A stretch of DNA of 64,000 nt from Grammothele lineata (taxonomy: Eukaryota; Basidiomycota; Agaricomycetes; Polyporales; Polyporaceae). Within the stretch, counting starts at the first letter, position 1. Each line of letters opens with the position of its first letter. The position numbers and the translations under genes are program-made. The notes under the pieces were generated by a model. It did not search any database. It was not told the origin of the DNA and saw only the letters and a list, made by a program, of their open reading frames with translations. Location of the stretch: contig NDFF03000170.1 in NCBI GenBank assembly GCA_002150815.3, forward strand, positions 1 to 64,000, written 5' to 3'. Positions 1-11,400 of the stretch are shown piece by piece.

Positions 1-2526
1 TCCAAACTGGACTTGCGTTCAGGATACAACAACGTTAGGATGAAAGATGGAGACCAGTGGAAAGCAGCGTTCAAATGCGAACGAGGACTCTTCGAACCAA
101 CGGTCATGTTTTTTGGACTCTGCAACTCGCCGGCCACCTTTCAAGCCCTCATGGACGACCTCTTCAGCGACATGATAGAAGAAGGATGGCTCGTCATCTA
201 CATGGACGACATGCTGCTATTCTCCAAAGACAGAAAGACGCACAAGGAACGAATGCGAAGGGTACTCCAACGGCTGCGAGAAAACGACCTCTACCTCAAA
301 CCGGAAAAGTGTCTCTTTGATGTGGAAGAAGTGGAATTCCTCGGACTCATCGTGAAACCCGACACCCTGGCCATGGACCCCGTAAAGCTCAAAGGAATAG
401 AAGACTGGCCAGAACCATCCTCTGTGAAAGGGGTGCGGTCATTCCTAGGATTCGCCAATTTCTACCGGCGATTCATCCCCAACTATTCGGAACTTACACG
501 GCCCCTGCACGAACTCACCAAGAAGGACAAGCAATGGGAATGGACGTCGGTGGAACGAGACGCGTTCAACAAACTCAAAGCTAGATTCATCTCATCCCCA
601 GTCCTCCTCATGCCGGACAAGAACAAACCATTCTCGATCGAATCAGACGCGTCGAAATTCGCCACAGGTGCGATACTCCGACAAGCAGACTCTAACGGGG
701 ATATGCACCCATGCGCGTACCTCTCAAAGTCGTTCAACTCAGCCGAAAGGAATTATGAGATCTATGACAGGGAACTGTTAGGAATCGTACGAGCCCTCAC
801 GGAATGGCGACACTACCTGGAAGGAAGCCCATACCCTGTAGAAGTTCTATCGGACCATAAGAACCTCACCTATTTCCGAACAGCACAGAAGCTCAATCGA
901 CGACAAGCCCGATGGAGCCTCTTCCTGACCCAGTTCGAACTGCAGTTAAAGCACGTCCCCGGCACACGCATGGTTCAATCTGACACCCTGTCCCATCTAC
1001 AACACCTGAATCTGGAGGACAACGACAACGAAGCGGTCGTACTACTCCCAGACAAGTTGTTCGTAGCGGCAATGGATGTCCCTTTAGCGGAGAAAATCAA
1101 GGACATCCACACGCAGGATCAAGTTGTACTCGACGCCCTCGCGGCTGCCAAAGACGGCACGCCACTACCAATGAAGTCGACCCTCGCGGACTGGAAGTTT
1201 GAAGATGGGCTAGTATTCTTCAGAGACCGGTGCTACATCCCTCCTGACCAGGACCTTAAGAGGGAAATTGTGCGACGATATCATGATCTTCGACCCATGG
1301 GACACCCCGGACAGTTCGGAACGTTGGAGCTGTTGAAAAGAGACTACTGGTGGCCCGGCATGGCAGTGTTCGTACGGAACTACGTCGCAGGCTGCGCAAT
1401 TTGTCAACAAACCAAGATCAACACGCACCCAACCGTACCCCCACTCATGCCGATCCCCGCAAAGTCCAACGCTTACCCATTCGAAACCACCTCAGTCGAC
1501 TTCATCACCGACCTACCCCCATCCAACGGTTTTGATGCACTCATGGTCATGGCAGACCACGACGCTACGAAGGGGGTAATTCTCGCTCCTTGCACGAAAA
1601 CCATCGACGCGCTAGGGACAACACACCTCATCCACCAGAACCTGTACAAACGCTTCGGACTACCAACACGCATCATCTCCGACAGAGGCCCCCAATTCTC
1701 AGCAAAAGTCTTCCAAGAGCTCACCCGACTCACAGGCATCAAGTCATCTATGAGCACAGCGTACCACCCACAGACCGACGGCGGAACAGAGCGCATGAAC
1801 CAGGAGATTGAGGCATACCTCCGAGCGTTCTGCGCAAACCACCCGGAAACATGGTCGGATTTCCTGCCAGATCTGGAGTTCATGCACAACCAAAGGCTCG
1901 CGCAGAACCGCAACGCCTCGCCCTTCTTCCTCATGATGGGCTACAACCCACGCGCGATCCCATCAGTCACACCCAAAACAACTGTACCAGCGGTCGAGGA
2001 ACACCTCGACAACCTGGAGAAAGTCAGACAAGAGGCGATGGCAGCGCACGAGCTCGCACGGCAACACATGGCGCAACGGATCACTCGGGGATTCAAACCC
2101 TTCGAAAAGGGTCAGAAGGTCTGGCTAGAAGCGAAGCACCTCCGCTTTCTCAAGGACAACAAAAAGCTGGCCATGAAAAGACAAGGCCCTCTCACGATCG
2201 TAGAAGTCCTTGGACCGCTTACGTACAAGCTGGACCTCCCTGTCCAATGGAAAATTCACCCCGTATTCCACGCCAGCCTTCTTACCCCATACAAGGAGAA
2301 CGACACGCACGGACCGAACTACCTTCTCCCACCACCTGACCTTGTCGAAGGAGAAGAAGAATGGGAAGTAGAAGCAATCGTCGGACATCGGAAACGGTAC
2401 GGAAAGATGCAATTCTTCGTCAAATGGAAAGATTACCCGACGAGCGAAAACTCCTGGGAACCAGAGATGAATTTGGAACATTCACAAGAGGCCCTAAAGG
2501 CATATAAGCGCACCCATCGTCTCTGA
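1..2526 (+). CDS. Pol polyprotein (RT, RNase H, integrase, chromodomain), 5'-truncated by the window
   Basis: The frame is open from base 1 to the TGA at 2524. It begins inside reverse transcriptase ([12 protein letters not shown]). The conserved [11 protein letters not shown] follows, and the catalytic YMDD is encoded at 199-210. The RNase H core is near 640-690 ([11 protein letters not shown]), the integrase HHCC zinc finger near 1270-1410 ([11 protein letters not shown], then CAICQQTK), and the DDE core near 1495-1800 ([20 protein letters not shown]). A chromodomain ends the protein (about 2365-2523, [16 protein letters not shown]). Chromodomain integrases of this class direct insertion toward modified histones. 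All catalytic motifs seen are intact. Confidence 0.95.
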   Translation, partial: SKLDLRSGYNNVRMKDGDQWKAAFKCERGLFEPTVMFFGLCNSPATFQALMDDLFSDMIEEGWLVIYMDDMLLFSKDRKTHKERMRRVLQRLRENDLYLKPEKCLFDVEEVEFLGLIVKPDTLAMDPVKLKGIEDWPEPSSVKGVRSFLGFANFYRRFIPNYSELTRPLHELTKKDKQWEWTSVERDAFNKLKARFISSPVLLMPDKNKPFSIESDASKFATGAILRQADSNGDMHPCAYLSKSFNSAERNYEIYDRELLGIVRALTEWRHYLEGSPYPVEVLSDHKNLTYFRTAQKLNRRQARWSLFLTQFELQLKHVPGTRMVQSDTLSHLQHLNLEDNDNEAVVLLPDKLFVAAMDVPLAEKIKDIHTQDQVVLDALAAAKDGTPLPMKSTLADWKFEDGLVFFRDRCYIPPDQDLKREIVRRYHDLRPMGHPGQFGTLELLKRDYWWPGMAVFVRNYVAGCAICQQTKINTHPTVPPLMPIPAKSNAYPFETTSVDFITDLPPSNGFDALMVMADHDATKGVILAPCTKTIDALGTTHLIHQNLYKRFGLPTRIISDRGPQFSAKVFQELTRLTGIKSSMSTAYHPQTDGGTERMNQEIEAYLRAFCANHPETWSDFLPDLEFMHNQRLAQNRNASPFFLMMGYNPRAIPSVTPKTTVPAVEEHLDNLEKVRQEAMAAHELARQHMAQRITRGFKPFEKGQKVWLEAKHLRFLKDNKKLAMKRQGPLTIVEVLGPLTYKLDLPVQWKIHPVFHASLLTPYKENDTHGPNYLLPPPDLVEGEEEWEVEAIVGHRKRYGKMQFFVKWKDYPTSENSWEPEMNLEHSQEALKAYKRTHRL

Positions 2527-2597
2527 AACCCACAACCAGCGCACTCACCCGCATCCGCATTCACACTCGCACCTGCATCTGCACCCTCACCATCGAC

Positions 2598-3413
2598 ATG
2601 TCCGGACACTTCCCCATCCGCACCCGCCAGCAGACCCGTGCCGTCGTCATCAACCTCGTCCAGCTCCCCCGCCGCCACTTCGAAATCTTCCGCGACAGAC
2701 TTGTCGGTGAGGAGCACTACCTTGGCGACGTCCTCGACGTGGCCCGGGACGCGAACTTGGCCGTCCAATATTCCCGCGAGTCCCTAGGGGCTGTCCGATC
2801 CGCGATGAACGCCCTCCGCACCGCCGAACAGAATCTAGTCCACCAGCAGGACCGCCTCACCTACTCCCTCGAAACCATCGTCGACCACACCCACGGCCAC
2901 GTCCCTTATGTTCACGCAGGCACGTACCATAACCTCCTCGACCCGCAACAGCTCGCAGCAGCCAGAGCGGCCATCCCCGCCAACGACATCAACGTCCATC
3001 CTCCCCCGGTCCCTGCTCCTCCAGTTCCCCCTCAGGTCCCGCACATCTCGAACCCTCCTCCGCGCATCGCCCAGATGGCCCGCCGTGGCCGCCACTTCGC
3101 CGGCAGAAGGAGCAACACCGGCAGCTCCTCCTCTCACCAATCCCAGCAGAGCCAACGCTCCGCCCGCATCGCATACCCGTCCACCAGCCAGGCGCCCCCT
3201 CCCGTTGCGAGCACCAGTCAGGTGTCCCCTCCCGTCACCAGTCGCAGCTCGAGCCCCGGCTACGTGGGCCCCTACGAAGACTTTCTGGAGATGCAGAAGG
3301 ACAAGTACGGTGTGGACTCGGATGGCGAGATTCGCGTCGTCGACCGATGGGATGGCGAGGAGGTGGAAGACCCCCTGGCAGGCGAAGGCTCGCCCGACGA
3401 TACCGAGGTCTGA
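2598..3413 (+). CDS. Extra 3' ORF of the Ty3/gypsy element, unknown function
   Basis: A 271-codon ORF with its own ATG starts 71 bp after the pol stop, in another frame, and ends 37 bp before the 3' LTR, so it lies inside the element. Residues about 15-95 are probably helical (FEIFRDRLVGEEHYL; RESLGAVRSAMNALRTAEQN). The middle is rich in Pro, Ser, Gln and Arg, and the C-terminus is acidic (DSDGEIRVVDRWDGEEVEDP). There is no signal peptide, membrane segment or zinc knuckle, so an env-type or gag-type role is not supported. I do not recognise the family. It could be captured host sequence or an accessory element protein. Confidence 0.7.
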   Translation: MSGHFPIRTRQQTRAVVINLVQLPRRHFEIFRDRLVGEEHYLGDVLDVARDANLAVQYSRESLGAVRSAMNALRTAEQNLVHQQDRLTYSLETIVDHTHGHVPYVHAGTYHNLLDPQQLAAARAAIPANDINVHPPPVPAPPVPPQVPHISNPPPRIAQMARRGRHFAGRRSNTGSSSSHQSQQSQRSARIAYPSTSQAPPPVASTSQVSPPVTSRSSSPGYVGPYEDFLEMQKDKYGVDSDGEIRVVDRWDGEEVEDPLAGEGSPDDTEV

Positions 3414-3437
3414 GACGCTACAGGGTAGCGTCAGGAT

Positions 3438-3450
3438 AGAACGGGGGTAA
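3438..3450 (+). other. Polypurine tract before the 3' LTR
   Basis: The purine-rich run GATAGAACGGGGGTAA (about 3435-3450) directly abuts the TGTTAC start of the LTR. This is the position expected for the plus-strand primer of a Ty3/gypsy element. Confidence 0.7.
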
Positions 3451-3868
3451 TGTTACAACATTCCTGCCCGGTATTTTCTTTTTCCTTTCTTATTCCTCAA
3501 TGAGCGCAACCTCTGTACCATTTGGTCCCGCGGCGATTCAACATCGCTATTGTACGTACGACTCATTGTGACTCACTTGGAGTCATCGTCTCGCGCCCTT
3601 GTCCCTATTGTCTCGAACTCTCTCGCGATCGTCCATAGTCATTGTCCTCATGTACCTATATAGTCTAGGTCTTTCTGAGGACGCTCCTCAGTTTGACCTC
3701 CTTTTCCAATCGAGGCCTCTCTCCCCACAGAACCCCCGTGTGTCGCTCGCCCTCTACCACAGTGCTCGACTTCGCCTCTTCGGCGTACGTCTACCCAGAT
3801 CCCTCGACCCTCGACCGCGTGCGCTCGTCGTACGTCCCATAGGCGCCCGCGCTGGCCTCGGCGTAACA
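3451..3868 (+). repeat. 3' long terminal repeat, 418 bp
   Basis: The segment starts TGTTACAAC and ends GTAACA, a 6-bp inverted terminal match carrying the canonical TG...CA ends. It follows directly on the polypurine tract. The partner 5' LTR is not in the window, so the right border rests only on the inverted ends. Confidence 0.8.
3657..3663 (+). promoter_or_regulatory. TATA box inside the LTR
   Basis: TATATAG lies in the middle of the LTR, where the U3 promoter of an LTR element is expected. The transcript start is inferred to be just downstream. Confidence 0.5.
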
Positions 3869-4305
3869 TCTACTGCATGACTCGCCTTTGGCGCATGACT
3901 AGTTTGTTGCTGGTTCGTGTGTAACACGCTTACATATCTTAAAATGCTATGGGGTATGCCTTACTTGTCTGAGCGGTATGATGCCCTGATTGATCTGAGG
4001 GCTGGGCCTTACTTATGCAGTATGTATGGTCTAAGCGACCTGTAGAGCCCTGAGTAGGTCTGAGTTGGCCTATGTTTGACTATTGACACCAAACGTTCTG
4101 ACAGTATCTGAGCACGCTCTGATGGCTTGATGGCCTAAATATGCCTCGACAGGCCCTGTAAAGTCCTGATTCATCCGCTACCATCTGAGTTCACTTCAGG
4201 GGTTGGACATATGCCCTCTCTGACGTTCTGTATGCTGTCTGATGTTCTCTGGTACGATATTTCTCACATAACTTGGGAAATGTCAGGTTCCCAGGTGCTC
4301 CACAG
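3869..4305. other. Spacer with no gene
   Basis: The spacer is AT-richer than its surroundings and repeats short words such as CTGAG, CCCTGA and TCTGAG. I see no coding frame. It is probably old repeat debris between the LTR element and the next transposon remnant. Confidence 0.5.
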
Positions 4306-4890
4306 GCTGAAAAAGGTCGAGTTAAGAGGCTGTTTCGACAAGACAGATTATATAAGACAAGTACAAGACCATACAAGCAGAGTGAATTAATTGCTGATGT
4401 CCATGCTTCGTCGTGCTGAGGACCGCCGAGATCCAACCTATGTTCGGGTAAGCAGCATATTTTATTTATTATAGCTCTATCCGCGATAGATCAGGACACT
4501 AATTCCACATTATGAATACCACAGTTCGAGGCTTTCGTCGACTTGCACGAGAGGAATGCCCGTGCTCAACCCGAGTTTGTACTTCGACCGTTCTACGGCA
4601 GGTTGGAGCACATATTTGTGCTCCACTTCGACACGGACAGAGCCCTACAGAAGCTCGGCATTGCGTCAGCAGAGACTGTCGTCCTCGCAGCTATCCGAAC
4701 ATGCTCCAAGCCTGTGAAGGATTGCGAGCTTGATATCCATTACTATTCTTCGTACGGTGAGCTCTCGGTCGTCGATATTGATTGTGTACAATGTCTTGTG
4801 GGCCGTGTACCGGATTCAGTCAGTGGGGGTTGGGGCATAGTTGATCGGAGTGGTTCTCTGGCTCGAGCAATCGCAGTAGATGATGACTAG
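4306..4890 (+). pseudogene. C-terminal remnant of a DNA-transposon gene (CACTA/Tnp2- or KDZ-associated type)
   Basis: Three pieces read like the end of transposon genes common in Agaricomycetes. A basic stretch starts at 4306 after a CACAG acceptor (KRLFRQDRLYK; RPYKQSELIA). A second piece, in another frame, ends at 4447 (MLRRAEDRRDPTYVR). After a 77-nt intron (GTAAGC to CCACAG, 4448-4524) comes a 122-codon exon at 4525-4890 with FYGRLEHIFVLHF, VVLAAIRTC, VVDIDCVQCLVGRV and WGIVDRSG. The shift between pieces one and two, a stop in the first, and the missing transposase core make it a relic. Assignment to CACTA/Tnp2 rather than KDZ is from memory of the family and uncertain. Confidence 0.5.
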
Positions 4891-4940
4891 GACTCTGTTT
4901 GTGTACGCTACGAGAACCACTGGAATGTACACGTTGGAAA

Positions 4941-5073
4941 TCACTGGTAGGAAACGGGTGATTCTAGATCACCAGTGAACGACTGGTGAAATCTATAGCG
5001 CCCAAATCACCGGTCAGTGTACCGGTAACGGTGCGGCCCGTGAAAACCGCCAAGTACGGGTGCGTACCGGTGA
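4941..5073. repeat. Subterminal repeat cluster, TCACYGGT in both orientations
   Basis: Six copies of TCACYGGT or its complement occur within 133 bp (4941, 4969, 4982, 5007, 5021 partial, 5066), and another lies at 5670-5679. Clustered short subterminal motifs of this kind are typical of CACTA-like and related DNA transposons, and this cluster lies just past the remnant gene. Confidence 0.5.
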
Positions 5074-5079
5074 AATTCC

Positions 5080-5837
5080 CGGGTGCGTGTGCGCACAGTG
5101 CCAGTCTTCGAGCGGAACTGCAACTACAACTGCAATAGACGCGGCGAGGACGAGGAGTTTGTTAGAGAGCGGCATGGCTCGAATGTGCTGGAGATGGATC
5201 ATATACTCGGTGGGTGCTTGTCAAGGAAGTAGGCTTCTCTGACTGTGGTCGTTGTATGGGAGATGAGCCATTTTATATGAGCATAAGCTGGAACATTTTG
5301 TAATGGGACTTACTGGTCGTCGGCCGCAATCCCCAGCCGTTTCTGTCTCATAAGGAAATCAAGGAATGATATTTCTACTCGTCATGAAGGTCCCCGTTTT
5401 GCTCGGGCCACCTCAGCGATATCCCAAGGGTTAGATGAGCCGGAGACGACAGAGCCACTAGTGAACTACACATGATACATGCAAGGTCTTGACAGATTCT
5501 GTACCCATCCCACGAAATTAAAGGCTCACCATGTATTTTAAGTTGAAATTTCCAATGATTCACCTGACTACACAAAAGCAATTCAAACGGAATTATGCAG
5601 CACTGAGTGAGCGTATTTACTCAATCTACTGCCAGTGCGAGCGACTTGAAGAAGCGGAAGCGTAAGATATCACTGGTGAATACTTGGAAGCACGGGCAAG
5701 TGTGTCGGAGATTGGAAAATACTATAACTCACTTTGCGGACATTAAATATTCAGGTGTCAGCGGAGCGCTCTCGTCCGCTTCAGCCGCCGAGCACGCTTA
5801 GTACACGTCCGTTCAGACTCTACCACAACAACCACCA
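5080..5837. other. Spacer with no gene
   Basis: No supported coding frame. It probably contains the decayed end of the transposon, since one more subterminal motif lies at 5670, followed by the promoter region of the F-box gene. Confidence 0.4.
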
Positions 5838-8034
5838 ATGACATCGACGATGTACGTATCATCATAATTCATGCATGGATGAAATCGAGTCTGACTGTCA
5901 GGTTTTCCTAAAGCTTCCAATCACTCCTCACTACCTTGGATCCGCCAGTCGGTCGCTAGTGCAGCGGTGCTTCCTGACGTGGCAAGAGACGAAGACTTGT
6001 CACCATGTCCTATCCGTGACCGCATCAGAGCTCGTATAGTGGAAATTGGTGTCATTAAGGGAAAACTTGAAGAAGAGGAGAGAAAGCTGCGAGGATCCTG
6101 GAACGAAACCCTTCCCATCAACAGACTCCCCTGCGAAGTCCTCACATCTATTTTTGAACTTGTTATGGAGGTCGTGACTCCCCGCTTTCCCCGCGAGGAC
6201 ATCATGAACTTCCCTGTAGGTCGCAATTGGACGAAGGTTATGCTCGTCTGTCGCTTCTGGTGCAACATCATCGAAAATACTCCTACCTTTTGGCGCTACA
6301 TCGACGTAGGAGGTAACCTTCAGCAATACCATATCAGCCTTACCCGTTCCTCCGGTGCGCCGATCGACGTTCTCGTTCGCGTGAGGTACAGCGCAATGGA
6401 GGATGGGATTCAGGCCCTTTGTCGTCACGCCCATCGTATCCAGTCACTCTATTACTTCACGGACGTAGACGTCTCGCTAGGGTCTCAAGTCGCACACCTT
6501 GTTCGGGAATACCCTATGCCGCTCCTTCAGATTCTGGATTTCCTCCCAAAAGGCCCTCGATCGAATTCCCCCAAGGACTCCTACAAAACCAATATTGTTT
6601 CCGAACGGTTCCCCAATCTTCGATCGCTTTCTTTGGGGCACTCTGTAGCGCCCACCGACCCTACTCTCTATTCACGTCTACGTACGCTTGCATTGACGCA
6701 GTGCGAGAGCTCGCTCTCTTTTTCGAAATTTTTACACTGTCTGTCTGGAAGCACGCGGCTACGGGAACTTCGTCTCACCTACTTTCTACAAAATTTCGCC
6801 CCGTCTTTGTCAGCAGCCTACCATCCGGCCCCAAACCGGCTATCCCTTCCATTCCTGCACATTCTGACACTAGAGGGCCATACCAAGTTCGCATCCTCGA
6901 ACTTTTTGGCAGGCATTATCCTCAACGCCTTCACATGTGTCAGAATACTGTCGCGATCAGACCATAGCGGTGCGTCACGCGTCACAGGGCCCGCCGCCGC
7001 GCCGCTATCCGCCTTTTGTCACCGGTCACAGGGGCCCCCCGCCGGACGTGACCGGCAGCCGTAGGCTCGTTTTGGGCGCTTTTAGTACCCAAGATGGAAA
7101 ATTTCCGCCGCCTACGGCCGCGGCGTCACACCTCTGGGGCCTCCCCGCCGCCCCACCGGTTCAACGGGGACGTGTCACACCCTCGACCCCCCGCCGCTAT
7201 GGTCTGATCGCGACAGTAGACGCGTTTCACGAACCAATCGTCGACACAGGCTTTGTCAAACCGACTGTCGCCGCCAGCCTCGTACCAGGAGGAGCTCAGG
7301 GCACGGTTGAGATCCTTCCGATTGTCTCCGCTCTCTGCGACGCAGAGATCTCGATTTCTGACGAATGTCAATGGGGCGCTATTGAAGGCTGGACAACCCT
7401 TTCGAGCCGTGCCCGCATACCCGTGGACAACGCTGAGGTATCGCTCTCAGCCGGGATCCGCGGGAGAGGCTTCCCTGGACGCACGTTGCGACTAGATGAC
7501 TGCCTGTACGACCTCTCCATAGCCTTTCGTGGCGCACCGTTGAGGCGGATCACTGTTTACGGGGACCTCACCGACGTCGGCTGCCTATGCTGGCAAGAAG
7601 TCTTCCGTCACGTTCCACTCCTCGAAACGTTAGTCGTTACAGGCTACGGACATGCTGAAAAGTTGTTCGAGGGACTTCAAATGGCGTCTGCGGTGGAAAA
7701 CGAGTCCGAAAATCTCACAGTCGCTTGTCCACACCTCCACACGATTGCACTTGTCGGATCAAGCATGAATGGCTCGGTGTACCGGTCGCAAGCCTTGATG
7801 AAGCGGATTCGGGATTGCTTGCGCGATCGGGCGCAGAAGAGAGCGGCACCGCTAAGAATGCTCACACTTCACCTAAACGATAGCGACCTTGAGATAGTAA
7901 TCGATCCCGAGCGTATCGACGCCATTGAAGCGTTATACCGGACGCACCTGGAAACTCTGGAGCAGTTCGTAGGCGATGTTGAGCTTCTTCCACATGAGGA
8001 GGATATCCACGAGTCCGATATCTGCCGGACGTGA
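5838..8034 (+). pseudogene. F-box/LRR-like gene interrupted by a MITE
   Basis: From 5967 the frame encodes a short coiled coil, an F-box (PINRLPCEVLTSIFELV to TPTFWRYIDV) and an LRR-like region. It is closely related to the gene at 21645-23399. At codon 327 a 269-bp MITE (6948-7216) interrupts it, and the frame resumes at 7219 and runs to the TGA at 8034. Removing the MITE and one TA copy (271 bp) joins the frames, and the joined region aligns with the paralogue. The paralogue starts with ATG, but the same codon here (5967) is GTG. A short upstream exon (ATG 5838, donor GTACGT at 5852, acceptor TAG ending at 5959) could supply a start. F-box proteins recruit substrates to SCF ubiquitin ligases. 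Expression is doubtful unless the MITE is spliced out. Confidence 0.75.
6948..7216. mobile_element. MITE with perfect 23-bp TIRs and TA target duplication
   Basis: A 269-bp, GC-rich, non-coding element has perfect 23-bp terminal inverted repeats (6948-6970 and 7194-7216) beginning CTGTCGCGATCAGACC. It is flanked by TA on both sides (6946-6947 and 7217-7218). TA duplication and this structure fit a Tc1/mariner-type non-autonomous element. No transposase source is visible in the window. Identical TIRs suggest a recent insertion. Confidence 0.9.
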
Positions 8035-8421
8035 GTCGCCTGCTCGCGCTACAATGATTGCATGCACTGACAAGCAGGAAAACAGACCGCCTCACTACCG
8101 CCACTCTGTATATCAAGACTGGGCACGGGGTCACTAGACATCTGATGTATTACCGCCCGGTCACCGGTGTGCCATGGAGGAGGTTCTTCATGGAAAAGGT
8201 GGTAGAATCGGATGAGTGTTATACATGCTGAAAAAGAAGGGAACAAACATAAGTGTCGAAAAGGAGACCGATGCGTGTCCGGAACGCAGAAAACCAATTG
8301 CAACATGGAGGCTCTGGCGTGGTATAAACTATGATCGAAAGACTAGTGCTACAATATGGAACCAACTGACCCTATTTCACTCCCATCCACAAATATCCAT
8401 GGCCTGAATCAACGGACCGCC
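8035..8421. other. Intergenic, no gene
   Basis: This 387-bp spacer lies between the 3' ends of two convergent genes, the F-box gene (+) and the Fab1-like kinase (-). No coding signal is seen. Confidence 0.5.
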
Positions 8422-11400
8422 TCATAGCACGCTCGGAAGACTCCTGTAGTCTCCTGGAACCGGAGTGTTGTCTAGGGGACGAGACCATTTGTCTAAACGA
8501 GACGGTGTGATCACCATGTTACCTCAATTGCGACAAAATGATGACGATAGATGAACGTACCTGGACAGGCAAGGAAATACTCGTCCATCGCAGTGACGAA
8601 CCGCTCCTGATATTCGTTGGGCGGAACGACCGTAACCTCCTTTCCGGATCCTGAGTTAAGCCCCTGCTTAGCCTTGTACTCGAGCGTCTTCGCGAAGGTA
8701 TAACTCCCTGAGGTGGACGTATGAGCGGAGATAAGTCGCAGAAAAGAGCCACTAGAATGGCGTACCAATGGTGTCAACGAGGCCGCAGACCATCTGCTTG
8801 CTGTCTTCGTCGATTCCCAGCAGGAGACTGTAATCCATGATGTTACTCTTCGCAAGGAACTCACAGTCGGCTTTGATTGCCTCCTGCAGAACGACCTTCG
8901 AATGCGGCTGCACGAGGATCAAGGCACGCTGTTGGCCTATGTTGATCGAGGTGAGCCGACGCTATAAGTGTGCAAGCCACAACGCGCCTCACCTTCGATC
9001 CACTCGCCATCGAATAGCGTCTTGGAGTTAGTTCCCGTACTCGCTTTGACTTTGCGGCCCTGGATGCCCTTGAGGTCGAACGTCTTGGAAATCTTACGAT
9101 TATAGAACAGGTTCTCCATGACTAGAAGGTCTGCCTTAGCTTGCGTGGTCCCAGTCTCAAGGTTACGGATTTCGACTGTATAGAACCCGAGCAGCTTGGC
9201 AAGCACCGTCGGCCGCGTGGCGGTCGACTCCATGTACTTGAAGTACGACGGTCCGAGGTCTATCAACACTTGCCTGCACGCCCCAAGTGGCGTCAGTGTC
9301 TGCGTTCGCGTTCAAGGCGAAAAGGAGCACTCACAGGTCGGCGACGTTCCACGCGTTAACAAGAGTCTTAATGATGAACCTATCGTCCGCCGTCTTCCAG
9401 AAGTTCGACCGGCTCTTGCCTCCTTCCGCCGCCCAGTTCTCGCTGCGAGCCATGCTGCGCATGAACACGTCCTCGACGCCGCACCGCCGCCGGAGCTGGT
9501 CGAACTGCTTCGCATAGTAGACCGTGCAGCTGAACCGCAGCCGCTTCCCGATCGTCCAGTCGTACTTGATGTGCGGCCGTTCGTCCATGCTGCCCGGCCC
9601 ACCCGCTCCCGCGCCGCCGTCTGGGTGGGCAGCTGTGGCCGAAAGCAGTGCGTGGTGCGGCGAGGTTGCGCCAGAGCGAGGGCTGTCGCCTGGCTTGAGC
9701 ACGTACCGCATTGCGGATGAGAGTGAGCTGAGCCCGGTCGTGAACATGCTCGATGGCTTGGACGGCGTTGGCGGTGGAACGTCCGACTCTACGCTCGAAC
9801 GCTGCTCCCCCTCCCCTCCTGCAGCGGTTGCTGTCAGGGGCTCCTTCGGAGGTAGAGGCGGGGGTGTCGCGGCACGGCTTACAGTATCTTGGATGGTCGA
9901 GACGTCGCTATCGGAGATAATAGAAGACGCGTTCTGTCGGCGGATATTCGTCTCGACGAAGCTCGAGCCTGACTTCCGGCTGTCCGAGAGCGACGAATTG
10001 GACGGGTTTGCCTTCGCAACTGCCTCGAGATCATGTAGGATCTTCCCCGCCGCCTCGACGGCCTCGGGCATCCCGCTCACCTGGCCATCCGCGGCAAGCG
10101 TGGAGATCTCGACCGCGGGCTTGGCGCGTACCGAGCGCGGGGTCTCCGGCCCTGACGATAAGAGCGCAGATGGCGCGCCGTTGTCGTTGGACGCGCGCTG
10201 GCGTAGCACGTCACGGAGGGCCATGAGCGAGACGGGGTCTCGCGGGTGCTCTTTGCGGCTGATGACTGCAGAGTACGTCTCCGGCTCCTGCCACCCGGCG
10301 TCGTCGTGGTCGGGATCAGGCTGTAATGGTGCAGACCCCGACACGAGCCGCCGGAACGACTCCCCGGCGCGGAAGAAGGAAGGTCTTGACAATCCGGACA
10401 CCGCCGAGGGCGTCGTCGGAGGCACGGTCGGAGCTTGGCTCCGGAGAGTATTGTTCGAGTTCATGTTCGCCAGTTCGCGCTGATAGTCCGCCGTGCTGTA
10501 AAAATGTAGTGGATACGCGGAGGACACTTTGTCAAGAAACGCCCCGACGTACCTAAGCGTGAACGCAATAATGCTGCCCCAGTCGTTCTCCCGAACGATG
10601 ACATTACCACCCGGAACAGCATGGCATCCGCTCTGCCACCATTCTGGCTCTGGCGCGACGGGTCCCTCGTTCGGGAGCATCTTCACCGCGGCCGGCGAAA
10701 GATGCTTCTTCTCCCAAGCCGACAAACGACGCGTCGCGCCCCTAGCCGCGGTGACGAACGAACGCCGCACATCGTTCAGGCTCTTCTCTGACGTCTGTGA
10801 AAGCTCGAGGTACAGCTCTTGCTCCGTCTTCTGGAACTTGAACCGGAGACCAGAGAGAAGTTGTAGGGAATCGCCCGGCTCGGCGTCAGTAGTTGAGGTG
10901 GTGAGGACGGAAGTGGACGCGGAAGCGGCTTCGGCTGGATGGGACGGGGAGCGCGAACGCAGGGCGGGTAAGAAGGGATAGGAGCCGCTTGCTTCTCGCG
11001 GCCCCGCTTTCGGCGTGAGCGGCGTGCCCGGTGGTGGATTAGGGTTGCCAGTGGGTGTTGGGCTGGCGTCCTCGTCATCGGTGGTGTCGGTGTCGGTGTC
11101 GTCACTAGACGGTAGGCGAGGTAGAGCCTTGTGAAATGCACTTGGGTGGTCGACAACGAACTTGTCCTCCTGTGGCCCGTGAGTATGCCGACTATATGCG
11201 TCCATGCGAGACGCACCAGCTGGTCCATGTGCTCCGACAAGCCCTGCCACCACTTCATGATCTCCCGCCGAAGTGTGCGGTGCGCGTCTCCAAGCCCACT
11301 TGAAGGGTTCTTCATGGGGGCACGATCTGGGCCGTCTGACGACTTCTTCTCTCTGCGTCGAATGATCTGCAGCCTGGGTACGTGGACCTCCAATACATCC

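Larger units (their letters stand above)
1..3868 (+). mobile_element. Ty3/gypsy LTR retrotransposon (chromovirus), 3' part
   Basis: The first 3.87 kb is the 3' portion of a Ty3/gypsy element. In order it holds reverse transcriptase, RNase H, integrase and a C-terminal chromodomain in one open frame, then a separate 271-codon ORF, a purine-rich tract, and an LTR with TGTTAC...GTAACA ends. The 5' LTR, gag, protease and the start of reverse transcriptase lie upstream of the window. The pol frame has no internal stop here, so the copy may be young. The five bases after the LTR are TCTAC; a matching target duplication would be outside the window. Confidence 0.93.

Noticed and set aside
11170..11216. 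A 23-nt intron in the Fab1 gene joining two overlapping frames
   Set aside because: It is too short to splice. A normal 47-nt intron with donor GTGCGT at 11216 and acceptor CCACAG at 11170 gives the conserved reading HMDQLEDKF.
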